From Phoronis australis (Eukaryota; Phoronida; Phoronidae): a stretch of DNA of 44,585 bases. The stretch lies in contig NMRA01000063.1 in the NCBI GenBank assembly GCA_002633005.1, positions 1,062,592 to 1,107,176 of the forward strand. Reading direction: 5' to 3'. The translations under genes were made by a program, and so were the position numbers. The notes beneath the pieces were generated by a model, which did no database searches, was not told where the DNA came from, and was given only the letters and a program-made list of their open reading frames with translations. Every line of letters begins with the position of its first letter. Within the stretch, counting starts at the first letter, position 1. This document shows, in pieces, positions 34,001 through 43,062 of this stretch.

Positions 34001-35054
34001 AAAGGCCAAAGTACCTCGTACTGAAGCGGTCCTCGTGCAGTTATATAGAATAGCTAATTCACCGAAGACTCGTCCCGGAGGAATCTGGCCCAGGGTTTTA
34101 CCATCTTTATTGACCTCACACAAGCCCTCTGAAATGAACAGTCTCTTATTATACATTGTACATGTAAATAGACACAACTATCTCTTAACGCTTTAACAGT
34201 AGCATTAGCAGGGCTCCTTTTCATTCCTCTTATTCAGAGAATGGTCAATGTCCTGACCAGTCTGTTTCTTTCACCGCGTGACACAGCCAAGTTATTGGTA
34301 CAAATTTGGTGAGGAAAGTCATAGTTACACCACTTGATTTTATGGCCCACGTTACTTGGGCGTCGGGTCATACGATCGCGTCACTCCATGCTAAGACTCT
34401 AGTCAGGACGCCAGGCACGCGGTTGGCTTCGTACAATCTAAAACTGGGCCTTCTGTCATTTTGCGACAGTATTCGATTCTTTATTTTGGAAACTGTTTAG
34501 TTAAATAGCCTATGGTGATGCTCAACCTTGGTATAGGGAAAAATCTGTTATTCTGCTATCGTTCTGTACAAAGTCAATTAATCGGAATCCAGTGACTACT
34601 TAGCGGTTCTAATTATATAATATAATCAGTAGTACACAACGAGGTCTGAAGGACTGTGTCGGTAATGTGCAGTCACCAGCTAAATAACGAACCACGCGGA
34701 GTGTGGCCTTGTGGAGGCGAGTTTTTAAAAGCATTGGGGTTACGGCAACTTAACATCTAATCATAAGCTACAGTTCCGTACGTCGTGCCAATGTCAAGTT
34801 TCAGTAATGAACAGAACGCTACATATTCGTTCGAGGACAGACGCTATTATCTTAGGATGGGATGAAGGAGCCTCGACGGCCTCTTACCTGCCAATATGTA
34901 CACATGCTTGCCAATTTCTCCCTCCTGTATAATGAACTCTTCCTGTCGCACTGCACGCGGGTACATGCAGTCAACAAATTCTCTAATTTGGGTAGAGTCC
35001 AAGTTTTTGAGGAAATCGTTATCTTGGATAGCATCTTTCATTAATTGCTTAGAT
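15948..35054 (-). CDS. PRKG2-like: cGMP-dependent protein kinase, 13 exons found, 5' end missing
   Basis: Joined exons (minus order): 35054-34888, 34128-34015, 33657-33552, 33285-33144, 32439-32282, 30051-29974, 28418-28268, 26479-26340, 20793-20562, 19692-19529, 18630-18445, 17323-17257, 16043-15948. They give 599 codons and a stop, in frame across every junction, all GT-AG. The protein is a Ser/Thr kinase activated by cGMP. Site A has [16 protein letters not shown] and site B has [16 protein letters not shown], both with the Arg-Thr pair typical of cGMP rather than cAMP binding. The kinase has [11 protein letters not shown] (P-loop), ALK lysine, [14 protein letters not shown] and [14 protein letters not shown]. 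The tail ends [23 protein letters not shown] and the MPPDE-SGWD tail, plus LAEG and GEKALIS, look closer to PRKG2 than PRKG1, but orthology needs a tree. The N-terminal coiled coil and pseudosubstrate are absent; their exon(s) were not found up to 44585. No truncation or missing catalytic residue is seen in the found part. Confidence 0.95.
16604..16718. repeat. Microsatellite-like array, 9-bp unit TAGTACTAA, about 12 copies
   Basis: Near-perfect copies in the last kinase intron. Each unit contains the palindrome TTAGTACTA, so both strands read as Ile/Val/Leu repeats. These are not proteins. Confidence 0.97.
17257..17323 (-). CDS. PRKG2-like: Kinase exon 12: start of AGC C-terminal tail
   Basis: Acceptor TTTTCTTATAG and donor AAG|GTTTGT. 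Its first base completes the lysine codon of the previous exon. It then reads [20 protein letters not shown] and PK. The W-F-x-G-F-x-W-x-GL block follows the kinase core in all PKGs. Confidence 0.93.
17452..17860. mobile_element. Inverted-repeat (foldback) element in a kinase intron
   Basis: The left arm (about 17452-17622) and right arm (about 17700-17860) are inverted copies. GGTTCAACTTCAAGGTAC at the left end matches the complement of GTACTTTGAACC at the right. The arms consist of degenerate words like ACACGG and ACGGACTCA, so the element looks like a hairpin built from a short tandem motif. No coding capacity and no clear target duplication. Confidence 0.75.
18445..18630 (-). CDS. PRKG2-like: Kinase exon 11: C-lobe of kinase domain
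   Basis: Acceptor CTCTTTTTCAG and donor CACAA|GTACGC. It reads (S)[39 protein letters not shown] and GIVDIKKHK, the APE-distal helices of the PKG kinase domain with the conserved NPTERLG motif. Confidence 0.95.
18927..19310. repeat. ATC/CAT-rich low-complexity tract with an internal 94-bp duplication
   Basis: About 380 bp rich in ATC and CAT. Two copies of a 46-bp block starting ATCAACATGGCTGT occur at 19054 and 19148. The long forward and reverse frames here (rich in Ile, Val and Thr) follow from the composition and are not genes. Confidence 0.85.
19529..19692 (-). CDS. PRKG2-like: Kinase exon 10: DFG motif and activation segment
   Basis: Acceptor ATCCTATAG and donor GGCAG|GTATGT. It starts [14 protein letters not shown], then [18 protein letters not shown] with the activation-loop threonine, then [13 protein letters not shown]. 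Highly diagnostic of the AGC/PKG family. Confidence 0.97.
19798..19903. repeat. Tandem array, 20/21-bp unit, 5 copies
   Basis: The unit is CGCAAAACGCTGAACTGTAC, with a T variant in two copies and one extra A. It lies in a kinase intron, about 100 bp upstream of exon 10. Confidence 0.95.
20407..20487. repeat. Low-complexity (CGACGGA/CACGACGG) tract
   Basis: Irregular repeats of CGACGGACGG and GCACGACGGACGA in a kinase intron next to exon 9. The preceding 160 bp (20244-20406) is more GC-rich than the rest of the intron and may belong to the same dispersed repeat. Confidence 0.7.
20562..20793 (-). CDS. PRKG2-like: Kinase exon 9: hinge and catalytic loop
   Basis: Acceptor CTATTTCAG and donor AAACTG|GTAAGT. 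It reads [20 protein letters not shown], then [18 protein letters not shown], then [20 protein letters not shown] with the catalytic YRDLKPEN, ending GYVKL in phase 0. Confidence 0.97.
23478..23635. repeat. Dispersed repeat, locus 1 (blocks A and B)
   Basis: Block A (23478-23557, starting CTGGACTGTTGTATAACACT) is followed by block B (23577-23635, starting TAGACCGGGCGC). Both recur near 25.9-26.0 kb, A in the same orientation and B inverted and on the other side of A. Confidence 0.8.
24197..24700. mobile_element. 504-bp MITE-like segment with 18-bp terminal inverted repeats
   Basis: TTAGGGCGTTCTCCCGTT at the left and its complement with one mismatch at the right (24683-24700). There is no transposase and no clear target duplication apart from the terminal TTA/TAA. 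Size and TIRs fit a non-autonomous DNA element in a kinase intron. Confidence 0.6.
25871..26045. repeat. Dispersed repeat, locus 2 (inverted B, then A)
   Basis: 25871-25942 matches the complement of block B of locus 1 (GCGCCCGGTCTA end, CCAATATGGCGTCA inside). 25951-26045 matches block A, with an extra internal copy of GAGCCTAACCG. The changed order and orientation imply a rearranged element or two element ends. Confidence 0.78.
26340..26479 (-). CDS. PRKG2-like: Kinase exon 8: catalytic lysine and C-helix
   Basis: Acceptor AAACTTCAG and donor ATCACCAG|GTCAGT. It reads [20 protein letters not shown], then [18 protein letters not shown]. The lysine in FALK binds ATP, and the glutamate of YSEK in the C-helix pairs with it. 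Confidence 0.96.
26480..28267. other. Kinase intron (1.8 kb)
   Basis: No exon seen. A 50-60 bp stretch around GCGAATTCGAAAATG (27018) recurs at about 22895 in the next intron. Confidence 0.6.
28268..28418 (-). CDS. PRKG2-like: Kinase exon 7: linker and P-loop
   Basis: Acceptor TCTCTTTCGTAG and donor GAACTG|GTACGT. It begins with a low-complexity linker ([16 protein letters not shown]), then [17 protein letters not shown] and MGGFGRVEL. The usual GVGGFG has Met in place of Val, which is unlikely to matter. Confidence 0.95.
28419..29973. other. Kinase intron with a 32-bp duplication
   Basis: No exon recognised between exon 6 and exon 7. The join is in frame as it stands, but a small alternative linker exon could be missed. 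Confidence 0.5.
29338..29401. repeat. Perfect tandem duplication, 32-bp unit
   Basis: Two identical copies of a unit starting AACAAAATGTCAGTAATAAT, then a partial third copy (AACAAAT). Confidence 0.92.
29974..30051 (-). CDS. PRKG2-like: Kinase exon 6: end of site B and linker
   Basis: Acceptor TCTCTTTGCAG and donor CACCG|GTAGGT. It reads (D)[18 protein letters not shown], then DEEEKLH. The (R)DSF motif ends cyclic-nucleotide site B, and an acidic/basic linker follows. It was found by matching intron phases; no long ORF marks it. Confidence 0.88.
30052..32281. other. Kinase intron (2.2 kb), nothing else recognised
   Basis: Contains a 111-codon forward frame at 31222-31557 without known similarity. 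I regard it as chance. Confidence 0.5.
32282..32439 (-). CDS. PRKG2-like: Kinase exon 5: cyclic-nucleotide site B binding cassette
   Basis: Acceptor CTCTTTACAG and donor CGCGA|GTAAGT. It reads [20 protein letters not shown], then [20 protein letters not shown]. The FGEKAL...RRTAN cassette contacts cGMP phosphate, and the Thr after Arg is the residue linked with cGMP selectivity. Confidence 0.96.
32456..32491. repeat. (CA)n microsatellite
   Basis: Short CA/CG-interrupted tract directly beside the acceptor of exon 5 (its polypyrimidine side on the minus strand). Confidence 0.9.
32492..33143. other. Kinase intron, nothing else recognised
   Basis: AT-rich sequence without an exon or repeat signal. 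Confidence 0.5.
33144..33285 (-). CDS. PRKG2-like: Kinase exon 4: start of cyclic-nucleotide site B
   Basis: Acceptor TGTATTCCAG and donor GGAGAG|GTTAGT. It reads [20 protein letters not shown], then [20 protein letters not shown], the first beta strands of site B. Confidence 0.96.
33552..33657 (-). CDS. PRKG2-like: Kinase exon 3: between cyclic-nucleotide sites A and B
   Basis: Acceptor AGCTTGTAG-like (CTTGTAG|CTGTT) and donor CGCAG|GTACGG. It reads [20 protein letters not shown], then [14 protein letters not shown]. The LW-LDR-F-IM-TG pattern is the helix joining the two sites. Confidence 0.94.
34015..34128 (-). CDS. PRKG2-like: Kinase exon 2: cyclic-nucleotide site A binding cassette
   Basis: Acceptor TTCATTTCAGAG and donor TACGAG|GTACTT. 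It reads [20 protein letters not shown], then [17 protein letters not shown], the site A phosphate-binding cassette with Arg and Thr. Confidence 0.96.
34129..34887. other. Kinase intron, nothing else recognised
   Basis: No exon or repeat seen. Confidence 0.5.
34888..35054 (-). CDS. PRKG2-like: Kinase exon 1 of those found: start of cyclic-nucleotide site A
   Basis: Acceptor TTCACTTTCAG and donor TTGGCAG|GTAAGA. It reads [19 protein letters not shown], then [26 protein letters not shown]. Its first base is the last base of a codon begun in an unseen upstream exon, so the Met within it is not the likely start of the full-length protein. Confidence 0.95.
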
Positions 35055-35470
35055 CTGAAAGTGAATCGAATAACTCATATTAATTACAAACCAGTAACAA
35101 CTCGTACACTACTGAAATTTAAATCAATACTTGATGACGATATTTTTGGTGGGTGGCAAGTTGCGTGCAATAGGTTAGCCTGTTAGATAGCTTCTGATGA
35201 GCAAACACCATACATGCATGTATACCGTTGGCAGTACTTTTGGATTTATTAATTAAGCCAATTTAATGTCGTTTCTTTTCTGGGGCGGAACGTTAGCCTA
35301 TGCTAGATTTCCAACGTTTGGCCTTGCTGCCGGTTTTTATCCGGAGATAAGTTTTTATCTGGAAGTTGTGAGCATGGTAATTTGCGCTGACAAATGTTCT
35401 ACATTCCCGGCACATCCCATTTAACGTGCGCTGGCCTTCGGGTACCACTGATCGGATGTTGAATTTCGCG

Positions 35471-35880
35471 CGATGTGTGTGTAGTAGGTCATCTATGAAA
35501 GTGACAAGTCGTGTTTCGCATGATATACGGCATGCTGCCAGGCGTATCATGGGCGGCGCAGCCCTGAAAAAAGTGGGGGGCTAAAGCTCCCTCAGCCCCC
35601 CTGTGGTGCACCGTCTATAGACCATATGCGGCGAAGCACTGAAAAAGTGGAGGGGCTATAGCCCCCCCTTCCCCTATGGTGCGCCGCCCATGATAGTATA
35701 TTTTTGTGTTAAGATGAGGCATAATGTTACTGACAACTATGAGCTCCATAAGTTTGATACATATGCAGGTGATTGATATTGCGCGGTAATTTGAAGCCAA
35801 CGGTTTTATCGTCTTTTTTGAAGATGGGTGCTACATAAGCACGTGGCCATTCTGACGGGATGATTGAATGAATGCAGTTG
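35471..35880 (-). mobile_element. LINE reverse-transcriptase remnant (CR1/jockey-like), interrupted and frameshifted
   Basis: On the minus strand, 35860-35800 reads WPRAYVAPIFKKDDK. After a one-base frame change comes ASNYRAISITCICIKLMELI, then VVSNIMPHLNTK (to about 35700). After a 151-bp insertion comes SCETRLVTFIDDLLHT (about 35530-35475). This order (AP-FKK-DK, SNYRPISLT-I, KLME-I, SCETQL-F-DD) is the finger region of reverse transcriptase in CR1/jockey-type non-LTR retrotransposons. The catalytic YADD part is absent. It is a dead fragment. Confidence 0.85.
35545..35695. mobile_element. 151-bp MITE inserted in the LINE remnant
   Basis: Perfect 16-bp terminal inverted repeats TATCATGGGCGGCGCA. 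A TA at each end could be the target duplication of a Tc1/mariner-like insertion. Inside are two imperfect direct copies around GAAAAAGTGGRGGGGCTA. Confidence 0.82.
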
Positions 35881-36261
35881 GGCATGCCAATTGTGTTTAA
35901 TGTTCACTAACATTTACGTCATCAAAAGCAAACATGACCAAGGTTGTAGCATTACACAGAACGTAAAAGAGAAACAACGAACATAACTCGATACAACTGT
36001 GCAGGTAAATATCAAAAGAGAGATAACATACCCATTGTCTTATACAAACGATTGTGTTAGTGTCGCTGTGGGATTATATGGTACTTAATGCAATAAGATT
36101 TCCCAGTGTTTTTCATAAGTTCGCTGAGCTCACCATACCGTCAAAGTACCATTATTGTGCCGCGGCAATGGGATAACAATTTACACAAAAACTGAATGAC
36201 CAACCTCTCAAAATGCATAACTGACAGAAAGAGATTTTCGTGCCTGTCAGCGATGTCTATA

Positions 36262-36768
36262 TTGAACCATTTATTTCGTAGGTCAACACAAGCGTTACCA
36301 TGTATCTTAGAACCATTTACTTCGTAAGCCAACACAAGCGTGTACCATTTACCTTAGAGCCATTCACTTCGTAGGTCAACACAAGCCTGTACCATGTATT
36401 TTAAAACCATTTACTTCGTAAGCCAACACAAGCGTGTACTATATACATTAGAACCATTTTATTCGTAGGACAATACAAGCATGTACCATGTATTTTAGAA
36501 CCATTTAATTCGTAGGTCAACACAAGCGTGTACTATATACCTTAGAACCATTTACTTCGTAAGCCAACACAAGCGTGTACCATTTACCTTAGAAACATTC
36601 ACTTCGTAGGCCAACACAAGCTTGTACCATGTATCTTAGAACCATTCACTTTGTAAGCCAACACAAGCGTGTATCATTTACCTTTGAAACATGCACTTCG
36701 TAGGTCAAGACAAGCGTTTACCTGAGAACCATTTACTTCGTAATCCAACACAAGCGTGTACCATGTAG
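36262..36768. repeat. Minisatellite, 47-bp unit, about 11 copies
   Basis: The unit contains TTAGAACCATTTACTTCGTA then a block like GCCAACACAAGCGTGTACC. Copies differ by 5-15%, and one near the end lacks about 20 bp. Confidence 0.93.
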
Positions 36769-37600
36769 AGGCTACCGGTAAGATTATTTCCAGAAGAAGA
36801 ATTCAAGAACATTTTTTCTAATATTGATCATCAAAACCAATCCCTTTTCTCATTTTTTTTTAGCTAGTCTTCATTATTCCCGCTTTCATTTCTCGCAAAT
36901 TATCAGTTTGCGAAAGTATTTTCTACATTTTTGGCAATTCTTGGTGCGCCGATTCGAGGACGAGACGGTGTCGCTACCTGACGACTGCGTCTGGCACGAC
37001 CGCATTAGAAATTGCGTCAACCGACAGATGCTTTCGTGATCTCATAACGCTAGAGAGTTGTACGTGGAATGTTCCCTGTTAGACATGATTAATAGACTTG
37101 TTTGATTTCCCCTCAACACGTCAACTAGAATTGCCAATGCATGATGGTAGACCATACTATATGCTTTAAACTTGAGGGCGCCAAACACCCATTGCATTTT
37201 GCTTAACATCGAGTGAATGATAAAACAGGAAACTGCTTGTTACCAGGCGTAAAGGGATCAGTGGCACTTCGGGTGGGAGTACTTTTGCAACTGTTGGCGA
37301 TGTGGAGTAAATTGAGTGTAGATCGAGTGAGGGATTCTTATAGTAACTTAGGGAGCGGGGCCTCACTTTGTTTCCTCCTGTGAAAACGCCAGCAACGTTT
37401 GACTACAGACCAGGAACGCTTCTATGGACGTTGCTTAAAGAGATCTCCACATCAGCATAGCAGCTCATTAGCATAGCAGCTCGTTGTTCACTACCAAAGC
37501 TTATAATCAAAGAAATTCTTACAACTCGTCGGTATGTTACTTTTCAAAGACGTTTCCTTAATTAATTGACAAGCATATACTTATGATCAATAAAAATACA

Positions 37601-38033
37601 CGTACTGTGGCATAACGAATGTCGACTGTAGTTTTATGGACGTAGTTTGGCATACCGAATGTCTACTGTAGTTTTATGGACGTTCTTTGGCAGAACGAAT
37701 GTCTACTGAAGTATTATGGACGTTCTTTGGCAGAACGAATGTCTACTGAAGTATTATGGACGTTCTTTGGCAGATCGAATGTCTACTGTAGTTTTATGGA
37801 CGTACTTTGGCAGACCGAATGTCTACTGAAGTATTATGGACGTTCTTTGGCAGAACGAATGTCTACTGAAGTATTATGGACGTTCTTTGGCAGAACGAAT
37901 GTCTACTGTAGTTTTATGGACGTACTTTGGCAGAACGAATGTCTACTGAAGTATTATGGACGTTCTTTGGCATAACGAATGTCTACTGTAGTTTTATAGA
38001 CGTGCTTTGGCAGAACGAATGTCTACTGAAGTA
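37601..38033. repeat. Minisatellite, 40-bp unit, about 10.8 copies with higher-order pattern
   Basis: Unit CGTTCTTTGGCAGAACGAAT then GTCTACTGAAGTATTATGGA. Two variants (GAAGTATT and GTAGTTTT) alternate mostly as A-A-T triplets, giving a 120-bp higher-order period. The 99-codon forward frame here is a by-product. Confidence 0.95.
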
Positions 38034-38718
38034 CTAAACAACAAACGGACAAAACTAGGCATTGTGCACTATGTCCACACACGTGTGTTGTCATCATCAT
38101 TTCACAAGGCCACGATACCCTATAGGTGGCGCTTTGACAGAGGGCATGATTGACTTGATTTATTACCTTAATTGACATGTCGGAACTATCCATTTACAAG
38201 CACTCCTCTATGAATTGAATAATGATAAAAACATAGCCTTCATCCATTTGAAGCGTTTTAAGTCCAAAAACTACATAAGACATTTGGCTTCGACTCGCAC
38301 AAAATTGTCATTCAAGTAAAATAAATAAATCGTGTGACAATCACGGGCGGAAGCTCATAATAAATTTGGTTTCACATTCGTTGAAGTTTGATTGCTTTGC
38401 CCTCTACCCAAACTTTTCGTCCCGCTAGTTAAAAAAAATACACCTGTCCAAATAAAGACATATAAGTTGATAATTCTTGGATGAATTAAAGTTAAATATT
38501 GGTTTTAGTCAGAAAAAATATTGTTTCCCGCAAGAATTTTACGTAGACAGATAGAAGACAGCAAGTTGCTCGTTTCCCAAGAATTTTTTGTTATAAATTT
38601 GCAGGATTTTACTTGTGGAAGAAATTGGCATTTCAGCTGAACGTAAAAGAAAGCTGCATTGACGTATTTCTGGAGGGAGACTCTTTAAAAGATCTTCTCT
38701 CGACGTTTAGCTGGAAGA

Positions 38719-39080
38719 ATAGCACATCACTACCCCGATAGCACATCACTACCACGACAGCACATCATTACCACGATAGCACATCACTACCACGATATCA
38801 CATCACTACCAAGATAGCACATCACTACCAAGATAGCACATCACTACCAAGATAGCACATTACTACCAAAATAGCACTCACTACCAAGATAGCACATCAC
38901 TACCACGATAGCACATTACTACCACGATAGCACATCACTACCAAGATAGCACATCACTACCAAGATAGCACATCACTACCAAGATAGCACATTACTACCA
39001 CGATAGCACATCGCTACCAAGATAGCACTTCGCTACCAAGATAACACATCTCTACCACGATAGCACATCACTGCCACAAT
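38719..39080. repeat. Minisatellite, 19-bp unit, about 19 copies
   Basis: Unit AGCACATCACTACCAAGAT, with CACGAT and CATTACT variants interspersed and one short copy near 38875. Confidence 0.96.
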
Positions 39081-41268
39081 AGGTTTACAACAATACTGCA
39101 TGAAATGGCCTCACAACCCATCTATGCATGGCAAGATCGAGGACTTTGCTCAACGCAGTTGCAAACACATCAAGTTGATTATTGATTGGGTATGAACTTT
39201 TATATCTCAGCCGTCATGACTATTGCAGATTGACATTTTCTGTGGTACCAGCGCTCCAAACGATTATAATGTGATTTTATTCATTTGGGAATCGACAATG
39301 TACGCTGATGGAAGATCGTTATTGTTTCATTAAAACAGACGTTGCAGATGAAAAAGTCTTATCAGGACGCTCTCGTTCAAGTACATCTGTTCGAAAAGGA
39401 AAACAGTCAACGGAAATCAAAATATAAGTCATTTCTATGAGTATTCATGCAACCAATTCCAATGCGTGCGATTTTAAACTAAAGCGTCATTACTTTTGGG
39501 CAGATTGTGCCACCGGAAGATCATGCATGTGGCTGAAGCCATGGTACACTCTTTCCCAGTGCTTCGAAAGGTAACACTGTGGAATGTTGGTTATCATGGC
39601 TTCTCATTGGTTAAAGTAATGAAACCGACGTCATACCATTCAGTCATTCCCATTGGTTGAAATCTGGGAACCCCTTTCAGTTTACTGTTATGTAGTCATG
39701 GCGACCACCTTTGACTTGAACAGTCGCAAGTTATTAAAACGGGGAGTGGTCGAAGTAAACAAAATCGGGAGAAACCCCGATCCCGTGGCTAAGCCTTAAC
39801 AAGTATAGTGCATTGAAGGCGTGTGCATGTGGTGGCTATGTGATCGATAAACTTCCACCAAGCATGCGCATTGATGCCCACACACGGACTTCCGTGTGTC
39901 GTCCATCATGTTTCGGCAGCACTGAACAGTTAGAATGTGACCGCGGCCAATTTGTAGTCCCAAACTATTAAAATCTAGGGGTAGACCAGGCTTGGGGGCA
40001 TTTTTAGTTAGGAACTGCAGGTAGGCCAAGTGAATGAATTCCAGGTAGCCCTCAGACAAGCCAGATTTGCAAAAACAAAACAAGTTGGTTGGCAGTACTT
40101 TTGGACCACATTTTTGGAATCGGTAGAAAATTTGCTTTAGGAATCTAATGTGGGCTTTAGTCGAGCACCGGCAGGTTAGTGGTGGTTTTGGGGTGGAGAG
40201 TGCCGATTTTGCGTTTTTTGACCCTATTTTTCTTAGTCTGGCTTGGTTATCAGTAAGATTGAAAGGGTCAAAAATACAAGAAAGAATAAAGTTTATGTGC
40301 TCATCTGTAGGGCTTGTGATGTGAAATGACTCAAAACTTTTCTTTCTTTGCATGCAGTTTTTGACAGAGTGAAGAAAGGGTGACGAGTCCGTTGACGTGC
40401 GTTTTGACAGGCAAACCCCTGTGAGAACAGTTCTGTGCAACCTTCCACTGGGCCACTTTTCAGTATACGTGGCGCTGTGTCAGAGGGTAGAAGCCAAGGC
40501 AGATTTGAACAATACACGCGGTCATCTTAACAGGCTTATGCCGGTCAATCAGCTTGAATGGTTCAGTGTGGAATGTCCGTTTGACTTCGGCTGTTCAATA
40601 AAAATTATCAATAAACAGTAAAATAGGAAGATTTCCTAAATTATAGTCCTGTATGCATTTGCGTTTTCTAAACGTCTAAACTTTGTTCCTATTAAAATAT
40701 ATTCATCAAAGAGAAATTCAACGCCAGTCCATTATAGTCTCAGGCCACAGTAGATGCCTTTGTAGTCCTCCTCCAAAAATGAAGAAAATGGGGTGGGTCG
40801 GGTTTGACGGTCGTTTTGTGGACTAAATGGAAAGTGATTGCCACAAATGATATTCAGTAGATCATTGAAGTTGTTTTGAGTAAACCAAGTCCAGAAATAT
40901 CGCCAGTGCACTTATCTACTTGAATACGGATGTGCCGCCACTTTGAGAGCACATCCTTGTTGAGTCTTGAATCCTTGGCGCGAATCCAGATATCCTTCAG
41001 ACAAGTAAAAATTGTCAAAAATCTGGTTGGTAATGACTCATTTTAACCTGAATTTTTGGAATCTAGACTGAAAGAGCTTGATGGTCTCCTTTCTTGCACC
41101 GGGGCAGTCATGAATTTGTAATACGTAAAAAATGGCCAAAATCGCACTTTTTTGTCTTTTTTGGCATCTCAGTTTTTTCACAGTGGGTGTAGCAAGGAAA
41201 AGACATGACTTTGTTGAATTTGTCTATTTTGAGAAACACCGTGGAGTGTAGGCCTACTTTCGGTCAGT

Positions 41269-41316
41269 TAAGCCTTTTTTCAGACTGTGACAGCGACAGC
41301 TGTGTAAAAAGGCTTA
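41269..41316. repeat. Short inverted repeat, 11-bp stem
   Basis: TAAGCCTTTTT at 41269-41279 pairs with AAAAAGGCTTA at 41306-41316 around a 26-bp loop. It may be a remnant of a small palindromic element. Confidence 0.6.
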
Positions 41317-41962
41317 GATTAATGCAAGCTAGTGATAAGGTCAAATTCAGCCACTGGTACTGAGGTCTTAGTCCGGTAGCAACCGGATGCCATTTTGTTG
41401 GTGCATCACCGCTTGTTAAGTGAAATGATGAGCTGTTGAATGGAGGTCATTAGGGAATAAGTTTTGATTAAACTGGTATGTGTGCAACATCGTTTCAAGA
41501 AACGTTAATCATTATTATCATGTTGGTAACTAAGCTACGTAACCTAGTTTGTGAATACGAACGGCAATAAAGATGGCAAATGTTTCAATAAGAAGACAGT
41601 TTGCTAAAATGAGTTGTGAAGTGGATGACACATTAAGTAATTAAGGATCATGTAATATTAGTAACAAGATAATGGTTGTAGAAAACAATAAATTACTTTA
41701 AAAAGTACTACAATGAAGTATAAACAAAATTCCTAATTCGTAAGTACTATAGCTGACCAGCATTCTATGAATACGCTAACGCCATCACCGTCTCTAACGC
41801 CATATCAATTCTGCTCTTAACAAGTCGTGATGTATTTTAAAGCAATAGCAGACAAATGTTTTCAAATTTGTGCAAATCAATGAAGAGAAACAGATTTAGC
41901 TGATAATATCCAGGCGAATAATTTGAGTATTGTTGGATGCAGCACTAACATGAAGCCAAACT

Positions 41963-42000
41963 AATCATGTTTTGATGATGTAATCATGTTTTGATGATGT
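41963..42000. repeat. Perfect 19-bp tandem duplication
   Basis: AATCATGTTTTGATGATGT twice in a row. Confidence 0.9.
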
Positions 42001-42387
42001 AATTTTTCAAACCGATCGATACTATTATCAACAGATTAGTTGAACTAACGTGAACGTGTGACCTGCAAAGGCATCGAGAGGGGGGTCATGGGGGGCCACT
42101 GCCCTGGGCTCGTATCAGCTAAGGGAGTCAGGCGGCAAACGGTGCAATAAAAATGTATATGCCTTGGGGTTTGAGCCCTTCGGCTTCAGGTGGACAAACA
42201 AGATTAAAGTCTGGTACCACGCGAGCTTCAAGACAGCTTCAGAGCAACAGGTCATATAAAATCTCCTTTTAAACCCCAGTTTTGATCTCAGCTAATAGAC
42301 CCCGTGCGGTCTCCAAACTTAGCAGAAAAGTGGGACTGAATCTCCTCTTATTGCATAGCCTACAGCCACTTGGAAAACCAGCCTCCT

Positions 42388-42524
42388 GTTCAGTAACACT
42401 AGGACCTCGCAAAAAGCAAGACTTCGCGGGATTACGTTAGATATTGCCGTGTATTTTAAATGAGAACATGTGGCTTTGGCTAGATTTTAGCTAGGTCCTA
42501 GTGTAGGTCCTAGCGTTACTGAAC
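42388..42524. mobile_element. 137-bp MITE-like element with 20-bp terminal inverted repeats
   Basis: GTTCAGTAACACTAGGACCT at the left and its complement with one mismatch at 42505-42524. A further AGGTCCTAG copy lies inside the right end. No target duplication is evident. Confidence 0.7.
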
Positions 42525-42783
42525 GCACGCCCGCATGGGATCTTATAAACTTCCTGCGAATTGCCGCTGTGTATCAAAAGCTTAGCACCTTGACGCCAAG
42601 GGAAAAGAACACACGTATGTAAATATGCCCTCACTTGCCATACCGACATGCGTCAGTATGAAAATCGTTGAAGCAATAGATATATGGGCACACACACAGA
42701 TAATACGAAACATTCCTCCGAATTGAGTCTGTAGATATGTTTTACGATGCACTTTCGCTCATTTGGGCCTACACAGTGACCAC

Positions 42784-42846
42784 GTGACCACCGTCTCTAG
42801 CTGGCCAGTAGATGGCTCTACTGAGCCAGCTAGAGACGGTGGTCAC
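42784..42846. repeat. 63-bp near-perfect palindrome (hairpin)
   Basis: Arms GTGACCACCGTCTCTAGCTG and GC pair perfectly over 22 bp with 42825-42846. Inside, CAGTAGA pairs with TCTACTG around a TGGC loop, with one unpaired A. The 29-bp stem is almost complete. Confidence 0.95.
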
Positions 42847-43062
42847 TGCTGATTTTCGCCTTTTCTTGAAACTTTTCTCTTCCAAACAGTCACAAAAACC
42901 GGCTTTCATGACAGGTGCTTGGTCAATTGGATCAGGCAGTACTTTCCATTAAGATGGACAAGCACAGATTACAGAGCATTTATCGACCTCTTAAAACCGT
43001 TTAAGGTGGTGATGTAGTGACATCATTTCTAAGATCCATTGGACTATTTACAGTAATCAGAC

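Noticed and set aside
36262-39080. Arrays that might suggest a CRISPR locus
   Set aside because: The units are directly adjacent without unique spacers, and the genome is eukaryotic.
39796-40440. A 214-codon minus-strand reading frame
   Set aside because: It is the longest frame in the window but shows no motif or family I recognise, no splice context and an ordinary start. It could be a decayed element or chance; I could not support a gene.
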